The notes below the pieces were generated by a model, which searched no databases, was not told the DNA's origin, and was given only the letters and a program-made list of their open reading frames with translations. Made by a program: the position numbers and the translations under genes. From Roseateles noduli (GTDB lineage: Bacteria; Pseudomonadota; Gammaproteobacteria; Burkholderiales; Burkholderiaceae_C): DNA of 64,000 nt. Position 1 is the first letter of the stretch. Each line of letters opens with the position of its first letter. Of the stretch, positions 17,167 to 25,001 are shown one piece after another. The DNA lies in NCBI GenBank assembly GCA_002205125.1, contig NIOE01000010.1:124001-188000 (forward strand), written 5' to 3'.

Positions 17167-17828
17167 CACGGTCTCTTGGGATGAAGCAGCAGATCACGCA
17201 CGGGGGCGAGGCGATCCAGAAGGCCGGGCTCGCGGCGGGCGCGTTCGTCAATGCGCGCGGCGAGCAGATCGCGGGCGAGGGTTTCGAGGCGCTCGACGGC
17301 GTCCAGCGCGGTGGCGCTGTCCGCGGCGCAGCAGAGGATGCCATGGTTGCGCAGGAGATAGGCCTGCCGGTCAGGGCGGACGCCCTTGGCGAGCTTGCCG
17401 GCGAGCCACGACGTCCCCGACGGCGCGTAGCCGATGACCGGCACTTCGGCACCGAGCCAGCGCTGATGCGCCTCCGGAACGATCAGCGGCTGACCGATCA
17501 GCGCGCACGCGCTCGCCAGCGGCTGGTGCGTGTGGATGCTGCAGCCGACGTCCGACCGCGCACGGAGCACGCGCGCATGCAGGCCGGTCTCGACGGAGGG
17601 CTTGCGTTCGCCGTTGCTCTCGTCGTCGACCACGGTCAGGTCGGCCAGCCGAAGCACGCAGACATCCTCGGGTCGCATGACCAGATAGTCCGTGGCCGAC
17701 GGCGTGACGGCGACGAGCGCGTCGTCGATGCGCAGCATCAGGTTGCCGCCGGTGCCGGCGAAGTAGCCGCGCTCGGACAGACGCAGGCAGAGGTCCACCA
17801 CGTGTCGGCGCGCGATCTCGTGTTTCAT
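17166..17828 (-). CDS. Class II aldolase, canonical zinc-binding
   Basis: 220 residues, start ATG at 17828 overlapping the kinase stop (ATGA). It has the full class II aldolase pattern: GYFAGTGGNLMLRID (phosphate-binding), a PSVETGLH helix with the catalytic Glu, SIHTHQ (two zinc His) and LLRNHGIL (third His). Family members cleave or epimerise sugar phosphates (fuculose-1-P, rhamnulose-1-P, ribulose-5-P) or decarboxylate 3-oxo-tetronate phosphates. Next to an FGGY kinase it most likely acts on that kinase's product, giving a C3 unit plus an aldehyde. Confidence 0.88.
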   Translation of the reverse strand: MKHEIARRHVVDLCLRLSERGYFAGTGGNLMLRIDDALVAVTPSATDYLVMRPEDVCVLRLADLTVVDDESNGERKPSVETGLHARVLRARSDVGCSIHTHQPLASACALIGQPLIVPEAHQRWLGAEVPVIGYAPSGTSWLAGKLAKGVRPDRQAYLLRNHGILCCAADSATALDAVERLETLARDLLAARIDERARREPGLLDRLAPVRDLLLHPKRP

Positions 17829-19522
17829 GTCGCGGCTCCTTTCGCCGAGCCGGCCGCAGCGCCCGTCGGCAGGCCTGTCACGGCGCCGGGCGCGGGCACG
17901 CGATTGAGGCGGTGGTAGAGCGGCGCAAGACGCTCGCGGATCTCCTTGAACGCCTCGAACTTGTCGCCGTAGAGGCGGCTCAGCGCTGCGGTCGGCTCGT
18001 AGACGCGGCGCGTGCGGCGCAACGCCGCGAGATCGCTGAAGCGCAACCTGCCGGTGCCGATGCCGGCGAGGAAGGCCGCCCCGATCGCATTCGCCTGGAT
18101 CGGATGCTCCAGTTGCCGGATCGGCTGACCGGTGACGTCCGCGAGGATCTGGCACCAGACGTCGCTTTGCGCGCCGCCGCCGACTGCCGCGATCGTGCCG
18201 GGCGATCGTCCCAGCAGCCGCGCGAAGGGCTCCATCATCCACCGCGTGTTCAGCGCGACGCCCTCCAGGAACGCGCGGAAGATGTCCTCCCGCGAGTGTT
18301 CCAGCGAGAGGTTGATCAGCCCCGCGCGCAGCAGCGGATCGTCCACCGGCGTGCGTTCGCCGAAGAGCCACGGCGTGTAGATGAGTCCGCGCGCGCCGGG
18401 CGGAACGCGGGCGGCAATCTTGTTGAGCAGCTCGTACACAGCGGGATGTTCCTCGTCGGAGGCCAGCTCGTCGGGGTGGTAGAGGATGCGATCGCGCAGG
18501 AAGGACAGGTTGGCGCCCGCCGTCGACTGCAGCGCGAGCGCCAGGTAGCGCTGATCGACTGCACAGGGCACGGCAGCGATCTTGTGGCGGACGTCGGTCC
18601 GCATCGTCGGCACGTGCGCGCCCAGCCACGAGGAGGTGCCGAGGTAGAGATGCGTCTCGAAGTCCGGTACCGCCGCGCCGACCGCGACCGCGGAGGTGTC
18701 GACCGCGCCGGCCACCACCGGCGTGGAGGCGGGCAGTCCCAGCCCGGCGGCGACCTCGGGCAGCAGCGGTCCCAGCACGTCGGTGGAGCGCACCAGCGGC
18801 GGCAGCTTGTCGGCGTCGAGTCCGAGAGAACGGATCAGTCCGTCGTCGTAGCGGATGCGTGAGGGGGCGCGGTTGTCCGTGACCCAGCTGGTGAGGATGG
18901 AATCCTGCGTCGCGCAGACGCGGCCGCAGAGCCGGTAGTTCAGGTAATCGAGCGCGTTGAGGAAGCAGCGCGTGGCGTCGTGCACGGCGGGCTGCTCATC
19001 ACGGATGAAGGCCATGTGGCCGGCGGCGTCGCGTCCGCTGAGCGACGGCGCGCCGCCGGTGAGCCGCAGCCAGCGCCAGAGCTTGAGCGGCGCGTAGCCC
19101 TCGATGTTGAGCCAGCGCCCGCGCAGACGGCGCCGGATCGCCGCGGCGCCGCGCGCATCCAGCCAGCTGAAGGCCGGCCCGATCGCGCGTCCGTCGTGAC
19201 CGAGGCAGACGGTCACCTCAGTCTGCGTCGAGCAGCACACCGCCGCGACGCGCGACCGCCTCGCTGGATGGGGCGCGAGCACTTCCCCGGCGGCGTCGAG
19301 CAACGCCTGCCACCAGGCCTGTGGATCCTGCTCGGCCCGCGCGCCGTCGATGTGCAGCGCAACGGGGCGGAAGGCCCAGGCCACGACGTCGCCGGCTAAC
19401 GTCACCAACGCGCACTTGCAGCCGCTGGTGCCGAGGTCCACCGCGAGCACCAGCGGCGCGGTGGTCGAGGAGAACTCATGCGACGACGCGGAAGGGGTTG
19501 GCGCGGTGGCCGACGACGTCAT
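17825..19522 (-). CDS. FGGY-family carbohydrate kinase (xylulokinase-like)
   Basis: 565 residues; the ATG at 19522 overlaps the porin stop (TGATG). The N-terminal FGGY domain shows VLAVDLGTSGCKCALV (phosphate loop), a CCSTQTEVTVCLGHDG strand and FSWLDARGA. The C-terminal domain shows VVAGAVDTSAVAVGAAV, GLIYTPWLFGERTPVDDP and IAAVGGGAQSDVWCQILADVTG, which are the ATP-binding signatures. It is somewhat longer than typical xylulokinases (about 490-520), with extra N- and C-terminal segments rich in Ala/Thr/Ser. Substrate preference cannot be read from sequence; ketoses and polyols are typical. Confidence 0.88.
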   Translation of the reverse strand: MTSSATAPTPSASSHEFSSTTAPLVLAVDLGTSGCKCALVTLAGDVVAWAFRPVALHIDGARAEQDPQAWWQALLDAAGEVLAPHPARRSRVAAVCCSTQTEVTVCLGHDGRAIGPAFSWLDARGAAAIRRRLRGRWLNIEGYAPLKLWRWLRLTGGAPSLSGRDAAGHMAFIRDEQPAVHDATRCFLNALDYLNYRLCGRVCATQDSILTSWVTDNRAPSRIRYDDGLIRSLGLDADKLPPLVRSTDVLGPLLPEVAAGLGLPASTPVVAGAVDTSAVAVGAAVPDFETHLYLGTSSWLGAHVPTMRTDVRHKIAAVPCAVDQRYLALALQSTAGANLSFLRDRILYHPDELASDEEHPAVYELLNKIAARVPPGARGLIYTPWLFGERTPVDDPLLRAGLINLSLEHSREDIFRAFLEGVALNTRWMMEPFARLLGRSPGTIAAVGGGAQSDVWCQILADVTGQPIRQLEHPIQANAIGAAFLAGIGTGRLRFSDLAALRRTRRVYEPTAALSRLYGDKFEAFKEIRERLAPLYHRLNRVPAPGAVTGLPTGAAAGSAKGAAT

Positions 19523-20448
19523 CAGAATTTGCGCGACACCGACACCACGACGGTGTTGTTGTCCTGGCGCTTCCAGCCGTCGCCGTCGGGGATCATGAAG
19601 AGCTCGGGTCGATGGGTGCTGGTGGCGACCCATTCGGCGGTGAAGTTGAGACCCCAGCGCACGTGGGTGACGCCGATCGAGTAGTCGCTGAAGTCCGCCT
19701 CCTTGAAGTGGCGGATCTTCTGCGTGCCGGCGTGCAGGTTGAGCGTGGTGGTGGGCGTGAGCGGATGGCGGTAGGTCAGGTCGTAGAGCAGGCTGCCGCG
19801 GGAGTTCTGGTCGCCGCGCGCGTAGCACTCGAGCGCCGGCGTGGGATCGACGGCGGCGACGAGGATCTGGCCGCAGACGCCGCCGGTGTCCGCACCGCGG
19901 TAGGTGCGCGAGAGCACGTTGAGGATGCGTCCTTCGAGCTTGCCCCAGCCGATCTCCAGCACGGCGTAGGCGGTGTCGTAGCGGGTGCGGCGGAAGTCGA
20001 CGGGCACGCCGGCTTCCATGTCGATGCCGTGCGGGGCGTCGAATTTCGCGCCTGGGAAGAACTCCTTGGCCAGGCCGACGCCGAAGTGCCAGCCGTCGGG
20101 ATCGCCGAAGCGGTAGCCGGTGCCCAGCAGCAGGTTGAAGCCGTCGCCGTCGGTGAAGGCCTTCTTGCTCACGGTGGACAGCTGCGCCAGGCCGATGATC
20201 CCGGACTCATGCGCGAGCTGAACGCCCAGCTGCAGCGAGGGCTTGCGGCCGGAGTCCGACACGCCGCGGTTGCGCAGGTCGGAGAGCAGCTTCACTTCGG
20301 TCTCGATGCCCATGGTGGCGGTGCCGGACTCATCCGCGCGGGCGGCCAAGGGGCAGAGGGCGCCGACAGCGGCGGCGCACAACGCCACACGGGTCGCCAG
20401 CGAGGGCAGCGAAGCGGTCAGGAACGGTGCGGGAGTCTTGCGGGTCAT
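19522..20448 (-). CDS. TorF-family putative porin
   Basis: 308 residues with a signal peptide ending AARADES and a beta-barrel pattern typical of TorF/Gcw_chp proteins: EVKLLSDLRNRGVSDSGRKPSLQLGVQLAHESGI near the mature N-terminus and alternating aromatic strands to a C-terminal Phe (VVVSVSRKF), the outer-membrane insertion signal. It begins 39 nt after the DUF2147 stop and overlaps the kinase start, so it is part of the operon. It is probably the outer-membrane entry route for the operon's substrate. Confidence 0.85.
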   Translation of the reverse strand: MTRKTPAPFLTASLPSLATRVALCAAAVGALCPLAARADESGTATMGIETEVKLLSDLRNRGVSDSGRKPSLQLGVQLAHESGIIGLAQLSTVSKKAFTDGDGFNLLLGTGYRFGDPDGWHFGVGLAKEFFPGAKFDAPHGIDMEAGVPVDFRRTRYDTAYAVLEIGWGKLEGRILNVLSRTYRGADTGGVCGQILVAAVDPTPALECYARGDQNSRGSLLYDLTYRHPLTPTTTLNLHAGTQKIRHFKEADFSDYSIGVTHVRWGLNFTAEWVATSTHRPELFMIPDGDGWKRQDNNTVVVSVSRKF

Positions 20449-20486
20449 CTCGTGTCTCCTCGTTCTGATGTTCAGGAGTTGCTCGC

Positions 20487-20939
20487 TCAGGTCTTGCAGA
20501 CCGGTGTGGCGGGAAGTTCCGCGACGCGCTTCATCTGCTCGGTCTGGCCGAGGATCTCGGTCCCGATGTAGGCGCGGATATAGAGATCGCCGCTCTTCAC
20601 GCGCAGCGCGCCCTTGTATTTCTTCTTGTCGCGCGGGTCGTAGACCCAGCCGTCGCGCCAGGCCTCGTTCTCGTAGCGGTCCAGCTGCGCGATCTGGATG
20701 CCGCAGGTGTCGTTCGCCTTGCCGGCGTCCTTGTCCCAGACGATGCGGCCGCACAGCGCGGTGGGTTTGTCGTCGCAGGGCTTGAACTCGATCACGGCGC
20801 CGCCGTCCGCGCTCAGCCATCGGCCCTTCGCGTCGTCCGGGCCGATGGCCATTGCCGGACCCGGCATGAACGCGGCGAACAGCGGGACGCCGAGAGCGGC
20901 GATCGCGGTTCGTCGAGAAAGGGCTGGTCGAGCTGCCAT
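20487..20939 (-). CDS. DUF2147 exported protein
   Basis: 150 residues with an RR-containing signal sequence (LSRRTAIAALGVPLFAAFMPGPAMA), possibly Tat-dependent. The mature part has the DUF2147 pattern: GRWLSADGGAVIEFKPC, LCGRIVWDKDAGKANDTCG and GWVYDPRDKKKYKGALRVKSGDLYIRAYIG. It is a small calycin-like periplasmic beta-barrel of unknown ligand. GGAGAGGA precedes the ATG. First gene of the operon; two copies of a 14-bp palindrome lie 40-70 bp upstream. Confidence 0.85.
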   Translation of the reverse strand: MAARPALSRRTAIAALGVPLFAAFMPGPAMAIGPDDAKGRWLSADGGAVIEFKPCDDKPTALCGRIVWDKDAGKANDTCGIQIAQLDRYENEAWRDGWVYDPRDKKKYKGALRVKSGDLYIRAYIGTEILGQTEQMKRVAELPATPVCKT

Positions 20940-20978
20940 CGCGTCCTCTCCGGAGGGGTGCGCCCTCGCGTCAATTGG

Positions 20979-20992
20979 ATAGTGATGGCTAT
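20979..20992. promoter_or_regulatory. Palindromic operator, copy 1 (putative TetR site)
   Basis: ATAGTGATGGCTAT, of the form ATAG-N6-CTAT, lies upstream of the DUF2147 operon. It pairs with copy 2, 17 bp away centre to centre. The same palindrome recurs in the MFS/tetR divergent region. Position and symmetry suit the homodimer of the neighbouring TetR regulator. Confidence 0.7.
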
Positions 20993-20995
20993 GGT

Positions 20996-21009
20996 ATAGC
21001 GATGACTAT
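20996..21009. promoter_or_regulatory. Palindromic operator, copy 2 (putative TetR site)
   Basis: ATAGCGATGACTAT, three bases beyond copy 1; together the two form a larger imperfect palindrome (20978-21010) with two mismatches per arm. A promoter for the DUF2147 operon should overlap this element because translation starts at 20939. Confidence 0.7.
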
Positions 21010-21048
21010 CTAATTTGATTTGCGGAGAAACCCTGGCGGTCGGCGCAG

Positions 21049-22233
21049 TCAGCCTGCTGCTTGTCGTGCGGCCGAGCGCGTCAGCGGCAACGCGAGGATC
21101 GCGAGCGCTGCGAAGCCCGCGGCCACGAGAGGCACCGGCGCGACCTCCTCGCCGGTGACGACCAGCGAGGCCATGAGCGGCCCGAACGCGCTGCCGAAGA
21201 GCTGGGCGGCGGGCACCAGCGAGGCGACGCGTCCGCTGCCGTCGACGCGGAAGGCGAGGGCCATCTGGAAGGGCAGCATGAACAGCCAGGTGAAGGTGAA
21301 CAGCCCGCAGAGCGCGGCGAAGGCGGTGGTGCCGCCCTGGGCGGTCTGCGCGATGCCGAGCGCGCTGAGGCCGAGCACGACCGCGCATCCGAGCAACACC
21401 GGGCGCACGGGCAGACGTCGCACCAGCCATGTGCCCACGCTGCCGCCGACGACCTGCATGCCGAGTCCGGCGGCGATCAGCGTCTGGACGGCGAGCGGCG
21501 AGAAACCGGCGCGGGTGCCGAGCGGCTCGGCATAGGCCCACAGCGCACCGAGGGTGGCGAGCTGGAGGAACACGACCAACAGCGTGCCGACGCGCGGCCG
21601 CGTCCAGCGCATCCCGATGCCAGCCTGGCTCACCGTGGGCGTGAGCGGACCGAGCGGCCGCGCGAAGAGGAGGGCGAGCAGTGCGGCCGCGCCGCATAGT
21701 CCGGCCAGCACGGCGAAGCCGCCGGGCCAACCGTGCGAGGGAATCACGAGATGCGCCAGCGCCAGCCCGAGCACCGACTGCGCGAGCGTCTGCACGACGA
21801 AGAAAAGCCCGGCGAGGCGCTCCGGCACGGCGGCGCGGACGATGACGGCGGTAGTGCTCCAGATCATCAGCCCCTCGGCAATCCCGGCGCCGGCGCGCAC
21901 GAGCCCGATTGCCAGATCGCCCGCAACCCGCATGGTGACGAGGTTCAGCGCCGCTGCGGCGAGCGCGGCCACGACGGTGACGGACCGGAGCGCGTGTACC
22001 CGCAGCGCGAGGTCCCCGATCAGCACGCCGAGGCCCAGGGCGACGATCTCCCCCATCGCCACCAGCCCGACGCCTTCGAGCGTCACATGGCCGGCTTCCA
22101 GCAGCGCGCCCAGCAGCAGGGGCTGCAGGCCGAGCATCAGCAACGCCACCGAGCCGACGGCGATCGCCAGCACCTGCGCCCCGCGCGTGCTGGTCGAGGT
22201 GGGCGCAGGAACCGTGAAAGGAAGTGTGCTCAT
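21049..22233 (-). CDS. MFS transporter
   Basis: About 394 residues from the ATG at 22233; an open frame extends to 22281 but would run through the operator, so the later start is preferred. Twelve hydrophobic helices in two halves are evident (VLAIAVGSVALLMLGLQPLL through VPLVAAGFAALAILALPLT). It has the compact Arg/Asp loops of the major facilitator superfamily, without a specific substrate signature. Divergent from tetR and followed by the sugar-kinase operon on the same strand, it is the probable inner-membrane importer (or product exporter) of that system. Confidence 0.85.
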   Translation of the reverse strand: MSTLPFTVPAPTSTSTRGAQVLAIAVGSVALLMLGLQPLLLGALLEAGHVTLEGVGLVAMGEIVALGLGVLIGDLALRVHALRSVTVVAALAAAALNLVTMRVAGDLAIGLVRAGAGIAEGLMIWSTTAVIVRAAVPERLAGLFFVVQTLAQSVLGLALAHLVIPSHGWPGGFAVLAGLCGAAALLALLFARPLGPLTPTVSQAGIGMRWTRPRVGTLLVVFLQLATLGALWAYAEPLGTRAGFSPLAVQTLIAAGLGMQVVGGSVGTWLVRRLPVRPVLLGCAVVLGLSALGIAQTAQGGTTAFAALCGLFTFTWLFMLPFQMALAFRVDGSGRVASLVPAAQLFGSAFGPLMASLVVTGEEVAPVPLVAAGFAALAILALPLTRSAARQAAG

Positions 22234-22273
22234 CTCGGCGCAAACCATGCGTTGGAAGATGAGCGGAGATCTT

Positions 22274-22287
22274 ATAGTCATGGCTAT
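22274..22287. promoter_or_regulatory. Palindromic operator, copy 3 (putative TetR site)
   Basis: ATAGTCATGGCTAT lies between the divergent MFS gene (start 22233) and tetR (start 22326 or 22362). It matches the two copies upstream of the DUF2147 operon at all eight ATAG/CTAT outer bases and in the central AT. One site here could control both divergent promoters and give autoregulation. Confidence 0.75.
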
Positions 22288-22325
22288 CTTTCCGGGGTGC
22301 TCGCCAACCCTGGAAGAATCCCGCA

Positions 22326-23129
22326 GTGCCTACGCCCGTTCATGCCGGTTCACACCGGTTCATGCCCATGCCCCAGACGCGCCGCAAGATTTCCGACCTC
22401 GCCTTGGACTCCTCGCCGGATTCCACGACAGAGCTCACGCCGACCTCCGGGTCCGCGCGCGGGTCCCTGCCGGAGACCTCGGCGGAGTCCTTGCCTGACG
22501 TGGCGGCTCCGCCGTCCCTGGCGGGGAAGAAGCTGCCGGCTCAGCAGCGCGCCACGGAGACCTACGAGCGCATCCTCGAAGCGGCGGCGCAGACCTTGAT
22601 CGAGGTGGGCGTCGAGCGGCTCTCCACCAACCTGGTGTGCATGCGGGCGGGGCTGTCGCCGCCGGCGCTGTACCGCTACTTCCCCAACAAGTACGCGCTG
22701 CTCTACGAGCTCGGCCAGCGCCTGATGCAGCGTCAGAACGAGTGCGTGGCCAAGCGCATGTCGGTGGAGGTGATCCGCGGCGGCGTGCCCGCGCTGGAAG
22801 AGGCGTTGGCGGAGCTGCTGCTCGACACCTACGCGGCCACGCGCGACACGCCGGCGGGCGTGTGGATCATGCGGGCGATGCGGGCCGTGCCCGCGTTGCA
22901 GGAAGTGCGGCTGGCCTCGCACGCGGCGGTGACCGAGGCGCAGACGCGGCTGCTGGTGAAGGCGCTGCCGGGCGCGAAGCGCGCGGAGCTCAAGCTCGCG
23001 AGCCGGATCGTCGTCGAGCTGATCTACGCGACGGTGGAGATGCTCTTCGACGAGAGCCTCAAGCCCAAGGAAGTTGCGCGCATCACGGCGGGGATGATGG
23101 CGAGCCACCTGGCGAAGGTGATGCGCTGA
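22326..23129 (+). CDS. TetR/AcrR-family transcriptional regulator with long N-terminal extension
   Basis: 267 residues from the GTG at 22326 (GGAAG about 9 nt upstream); ATGs at 22362 and 22368 are alternatives. The TetR helix-turn-helix lies at about 78-125 (TYERILEAAAQTLIEVGVERLSTNLVCMRAGLSPPALYRYFPNKYALL), so about 75 Ser/Pro/Thr-rich residues precede it, unusual for the family. The C-terminal ligand domain is all-helical. It diverges from the MFS gene and probably represses MFS, itself and the DUF2147-to-aldolase operon through the three ATAG-N6-CTAT palindromes. The ligand is presumably the catabolised substrate or an intermediate. Confidence 0.85.
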   Translation: MPTPVHAGSHRFMPMPQTRRKISDLALDSSPDSTTELTPTSGSARGSLPETSAESLPDVAAPPSLAGKKLPAQQRATETYERILEAAAQTLIEVGVERLSTNLVCMRAGLSPPALYRYFPNKYALLYELGQRLMQRQNECVAKRMSVEVIRGGVPALEEALAELLLDTYAATRDTPAGVWIMRAMRAVPALQEVRLASHAAVTEAQTRLLVKALPGAKRAELKLASRIVVELIYATVEMLFDESLKPKEVARITAGMMASHLAKVMR

Positions 23130-23156
23130 TGCGCTGATGCGCTGATACGCAGAAGG

Positions 23157-23181
23157 CCCGAGAGGCCGAAGGGTTCTCGGG
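23157..23181. terminator. Bidirectional hairpin between tetR and the lipoprotein gene
   Basis: CCCGAGA and TCTCGGG form a 7-bp stem around an 11-nt loop, flanked by AAGG/CCTT that can extend the structure. It lies between convergent stops at 23129 and 23206. The bases just before it (23120-23146) hold about three copies of an 8-bp unit ATGCGCTG that includes the tetR stop. Confidence 0.55.
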
Positions 23182-23205
23182 ACGAGCCTTCCAACTGCCT
23201 GTCGT

Positions 23206-23724
23206 TTATCGGCAGACCTCTTCGATCCATTCGCGGGAACCGGGCTTCAGAGGCACCAGCCGTTGACCCTGTGCGCCATCGGAGGCGAGGCAGAACTTGG
23301 CCCCGTAGCCATGCGTCGGATCGGACGGATCCGACGGGCGGCCGTTCAGATAGACCAGATAGACGCGGTCGGGCTGCAGCGGTGCCGGCGGCGTGCTGGT
23401 CTCCGCGCCGGGCGGCGTCTGCCCATAGGCGATGCAACTGGCGTTCGACATCGGCGCGCCCTGGGCGGGATCCACGCCCATCGACCACACCTTGGCCACC
23501 GGCTTGGAGGACGCATCGGAGACGATCACCGCCTGCAGTCTCACGCCGGGATCGCGCTTCACTTCCTTGGCGGTGAGCGTGAAACAGGGCTTGCCGGCTT
23601 CCATGCGGACCTCGGCCTCGCCGCGGCGGGACGTGGCGCAGGCCGAGCAGATCCAGGCGGACAGCGCGAGCAGAAGGATCGGCTTCAGAGGCTTCAGCGT
23701 CTTCATCGACTTCATGGACGTCAT
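23206..23724 (-). CDS. Lipoprotein, candidate immunity partner of the upstream metalloprotease
   Basis: 172 residues with a Lys-rich start and lipobox CSAC near residue 29. The mature part is a small beta-rich domain with conserved-looking Cys residues (GKPCF, NASCIAYGQ, AKFCLASDG, EEVC) and an LVYLNGRPS strand; disulfides are likely in the periplasm. It begins about 18 nt after the metalloprotease stop, on the same strand. The pairing of a secreted-type protease gene with a lipoprotein resembles type VI effector/immunity pairs, but that role is inference. Confidence 0.65.
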   Translation of the reverse strand: MTSMKSMKTLKPLKPILLLALSAWICSACATSRRGEAEVRMEAGKPCFTLTAKEVKRDPGVRLQAVIVSDASSKPVAKVWSMGVDPAQGAPMSNASCIAYGQTPPGAETSTPPAPLQPDRVYLVYLNGRPSDPSDPTHGYGAKFCLASDGAQGQRLVPLKPGSREWIEEVCR

Positions 23725-23742
23725 GGGCTCCGGGCTCCGGGC

Positions 23743-24468
23743 TCAGGGCAGGTTGGCCTTGTCGGCGGGATCGGCGATGAAGGATTTGAGCACCTCTTCG
23801 AAGAGGGGCAGGCTCTTGGCGTATTGCCGCTGGCTCATGGCATCGGGCGAAGCCAGGTGCTTGAGCGCGAAGTAGTCGGCGAGCAGGTCGCCCTGGGCTT
23901 CCATGTTGTAGTCCCCGAGGGTCTGGCCGGACTTCAACTCGTACTTGTAGGACAGGCCGATCCGGATCGCGCCGCGCAGGCGGACCCAGTAGCCGAGCTG
24001 GTGTTGCCACACATGGACCATCTCGTGCATGAACCAGTGCTTGTCGCCGTCCTCGCCCTGGGAGAAGTCTTCCTTGAAGTAGGCCTTGTTGAAGTACATC
24101 TCGCCGTTGGGCGTCATGGCGGTGTCGTCGGGCTGCAGGCCGAAGGGCAGGTACTCGTCCTTGTGGACCTTGATGACGGTGTAGTCGAGCGCGTCCTTGA
24201 AGAGCAGGCGCGCCATCGCGATCTCGCCGGTGGTGAGGGCGCGGGCCTCGCCGTCGGGCGTGGCGATGGGCTTCTTCGGCGCGGGGACGTACGGGGCGCT
24301 GGCGGGCGGGGTGAAGTCGGCGGCGACGAGGATCCAGTTGTCGCCGGCGGACGCGTCCAAGCCCACGGGGCCGGGGCGCGGCGAGTCGCCGAGCCACTTC
24401 GTGCCCGGATCGGACATCAGCCGGGCGACGTCCAACCCGAGAGGACCAGGAACGGCGGCACGTGCCAT
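23743..24468 (-). CDS. Zinc metalloprotease-like protein (HExxH), 'Vgr-related'/Rhs-associated type
   Basis: 241 residues from the ATG at 24468 (GGGAG about 7 nt upstream); an earlier ATG at 24561 lacks this. No signal peptide. After a Pro-rich N-terminus it has ALTTGEIAMARLLFKDALDY, AMTPNGEMYFN and the zinc motif HEMVHVWQHQLGYWV, then NMEAQGDLLADYF, which could supply the third ligand. Proteins with this exact layout are often annotated as Vgr-related or type IV secretion Rhs proteins. A secreted antibacterial protease delivered by T6SS is plausible, though no T6SS gene is in the window. The lipoprotein gene downstream may protect the producer. Confidence 0.75.
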   Translation of the reverse strand: MARAAVPGPLGLDVARLMSDPGTKWLGDSPRPGPVGLDASAGDNWILVAADFTPPASAPYVPAPKKPIATPDGEARALTTGEIAMARLLFKDALDYTVIKVHKDEYLPFGLQPDDTAMTPNGEMYFNKAYFKEDFSQGEDGDKHWFMHEMVHVWQHQLGYWVRLRGAIRIGLSYKYELKSGQTLGDYNMEAQGDLLADYFALKHLASPDAMSQRQYAKSLPLFEEVLKSFIADPADKANLP

Positions 24469-24595
24469 GTGAAGCTCCCTGCAGGGCGCCGCGGAGAAGT
24501 CCGGCGGCGTGGGGGCCATGTTGCCGGGTTGACGGGGAGGGCGCAAATGACTCTTGGCCAATCGCGGCGGTGGGCTGAAGCGGAGGTGCGGGACG

Positions 24596-24817
24596 TCAGT
24601 GACAGGTGCAGGCGGCAGGGGTGCCCCGTCGGGATGTGTCCCGGGCTGCCTCGCCGGGGTCAGGCGCCCAGGTACCTTGCCGCGGCAGACATTGCTTCGC
24701 GCAGGCCGCCTGTTGCTCCTCAGGGGAGGGACGGATGGCGATCAGCAGTGCGGTGAAGCCGATCACCGCTGAGGCGATCAGCCACGAGGCGATCCTCTTC
24801 TTTCTCGCTGACGGCAT
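24596..24817 (-). CDS. Small membrane-anchored protein with Cys-rich tail
   Basis: 73 residues, preceded by CCGGAG five bases before the ATG. A basic start (MPSARKKR), one hydrophobic helix (IASWLIASAVIGFTALLIAI), then a polar tail with four Cys (ACAKQCLPR, PAACTCH). No known family. The good ribosome site and membrane topology argue that it is real. Confidence 0.55.
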   Translation of the reverse strand: MPSARKKRIASWLIASAVIGFTALLIAIRPSPEEQQAACAKQCLPRQGTWAPDPGEAARDTSRRGTPAACTCH

Positions 24818-25001
24818 GACATCTCCGGAGGTCAGGGGCAGTGGCGAGTATCACCGTGCCGCCGAGGGCCGGGGAGCGAGGCCGTCGAGGCGGGTCGACG
24901 GCGGATCGACGGCGGGTTTTGCCGACCATCCGAGTTGAGGTGCGGAAGAGATACTTCGCGCCGTGGCCGCGAGTCGCGGCGCTCGTCGGGGTAGGGGAGT
25001 C

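Noticed and set aside
14984-17452. A single 822-codon minus-strand frame through the aminotransferase gene
   Set aside because: Only its last part is real (pseudo-aldolase); the rest reads the aminotransferase in the wrong frame.
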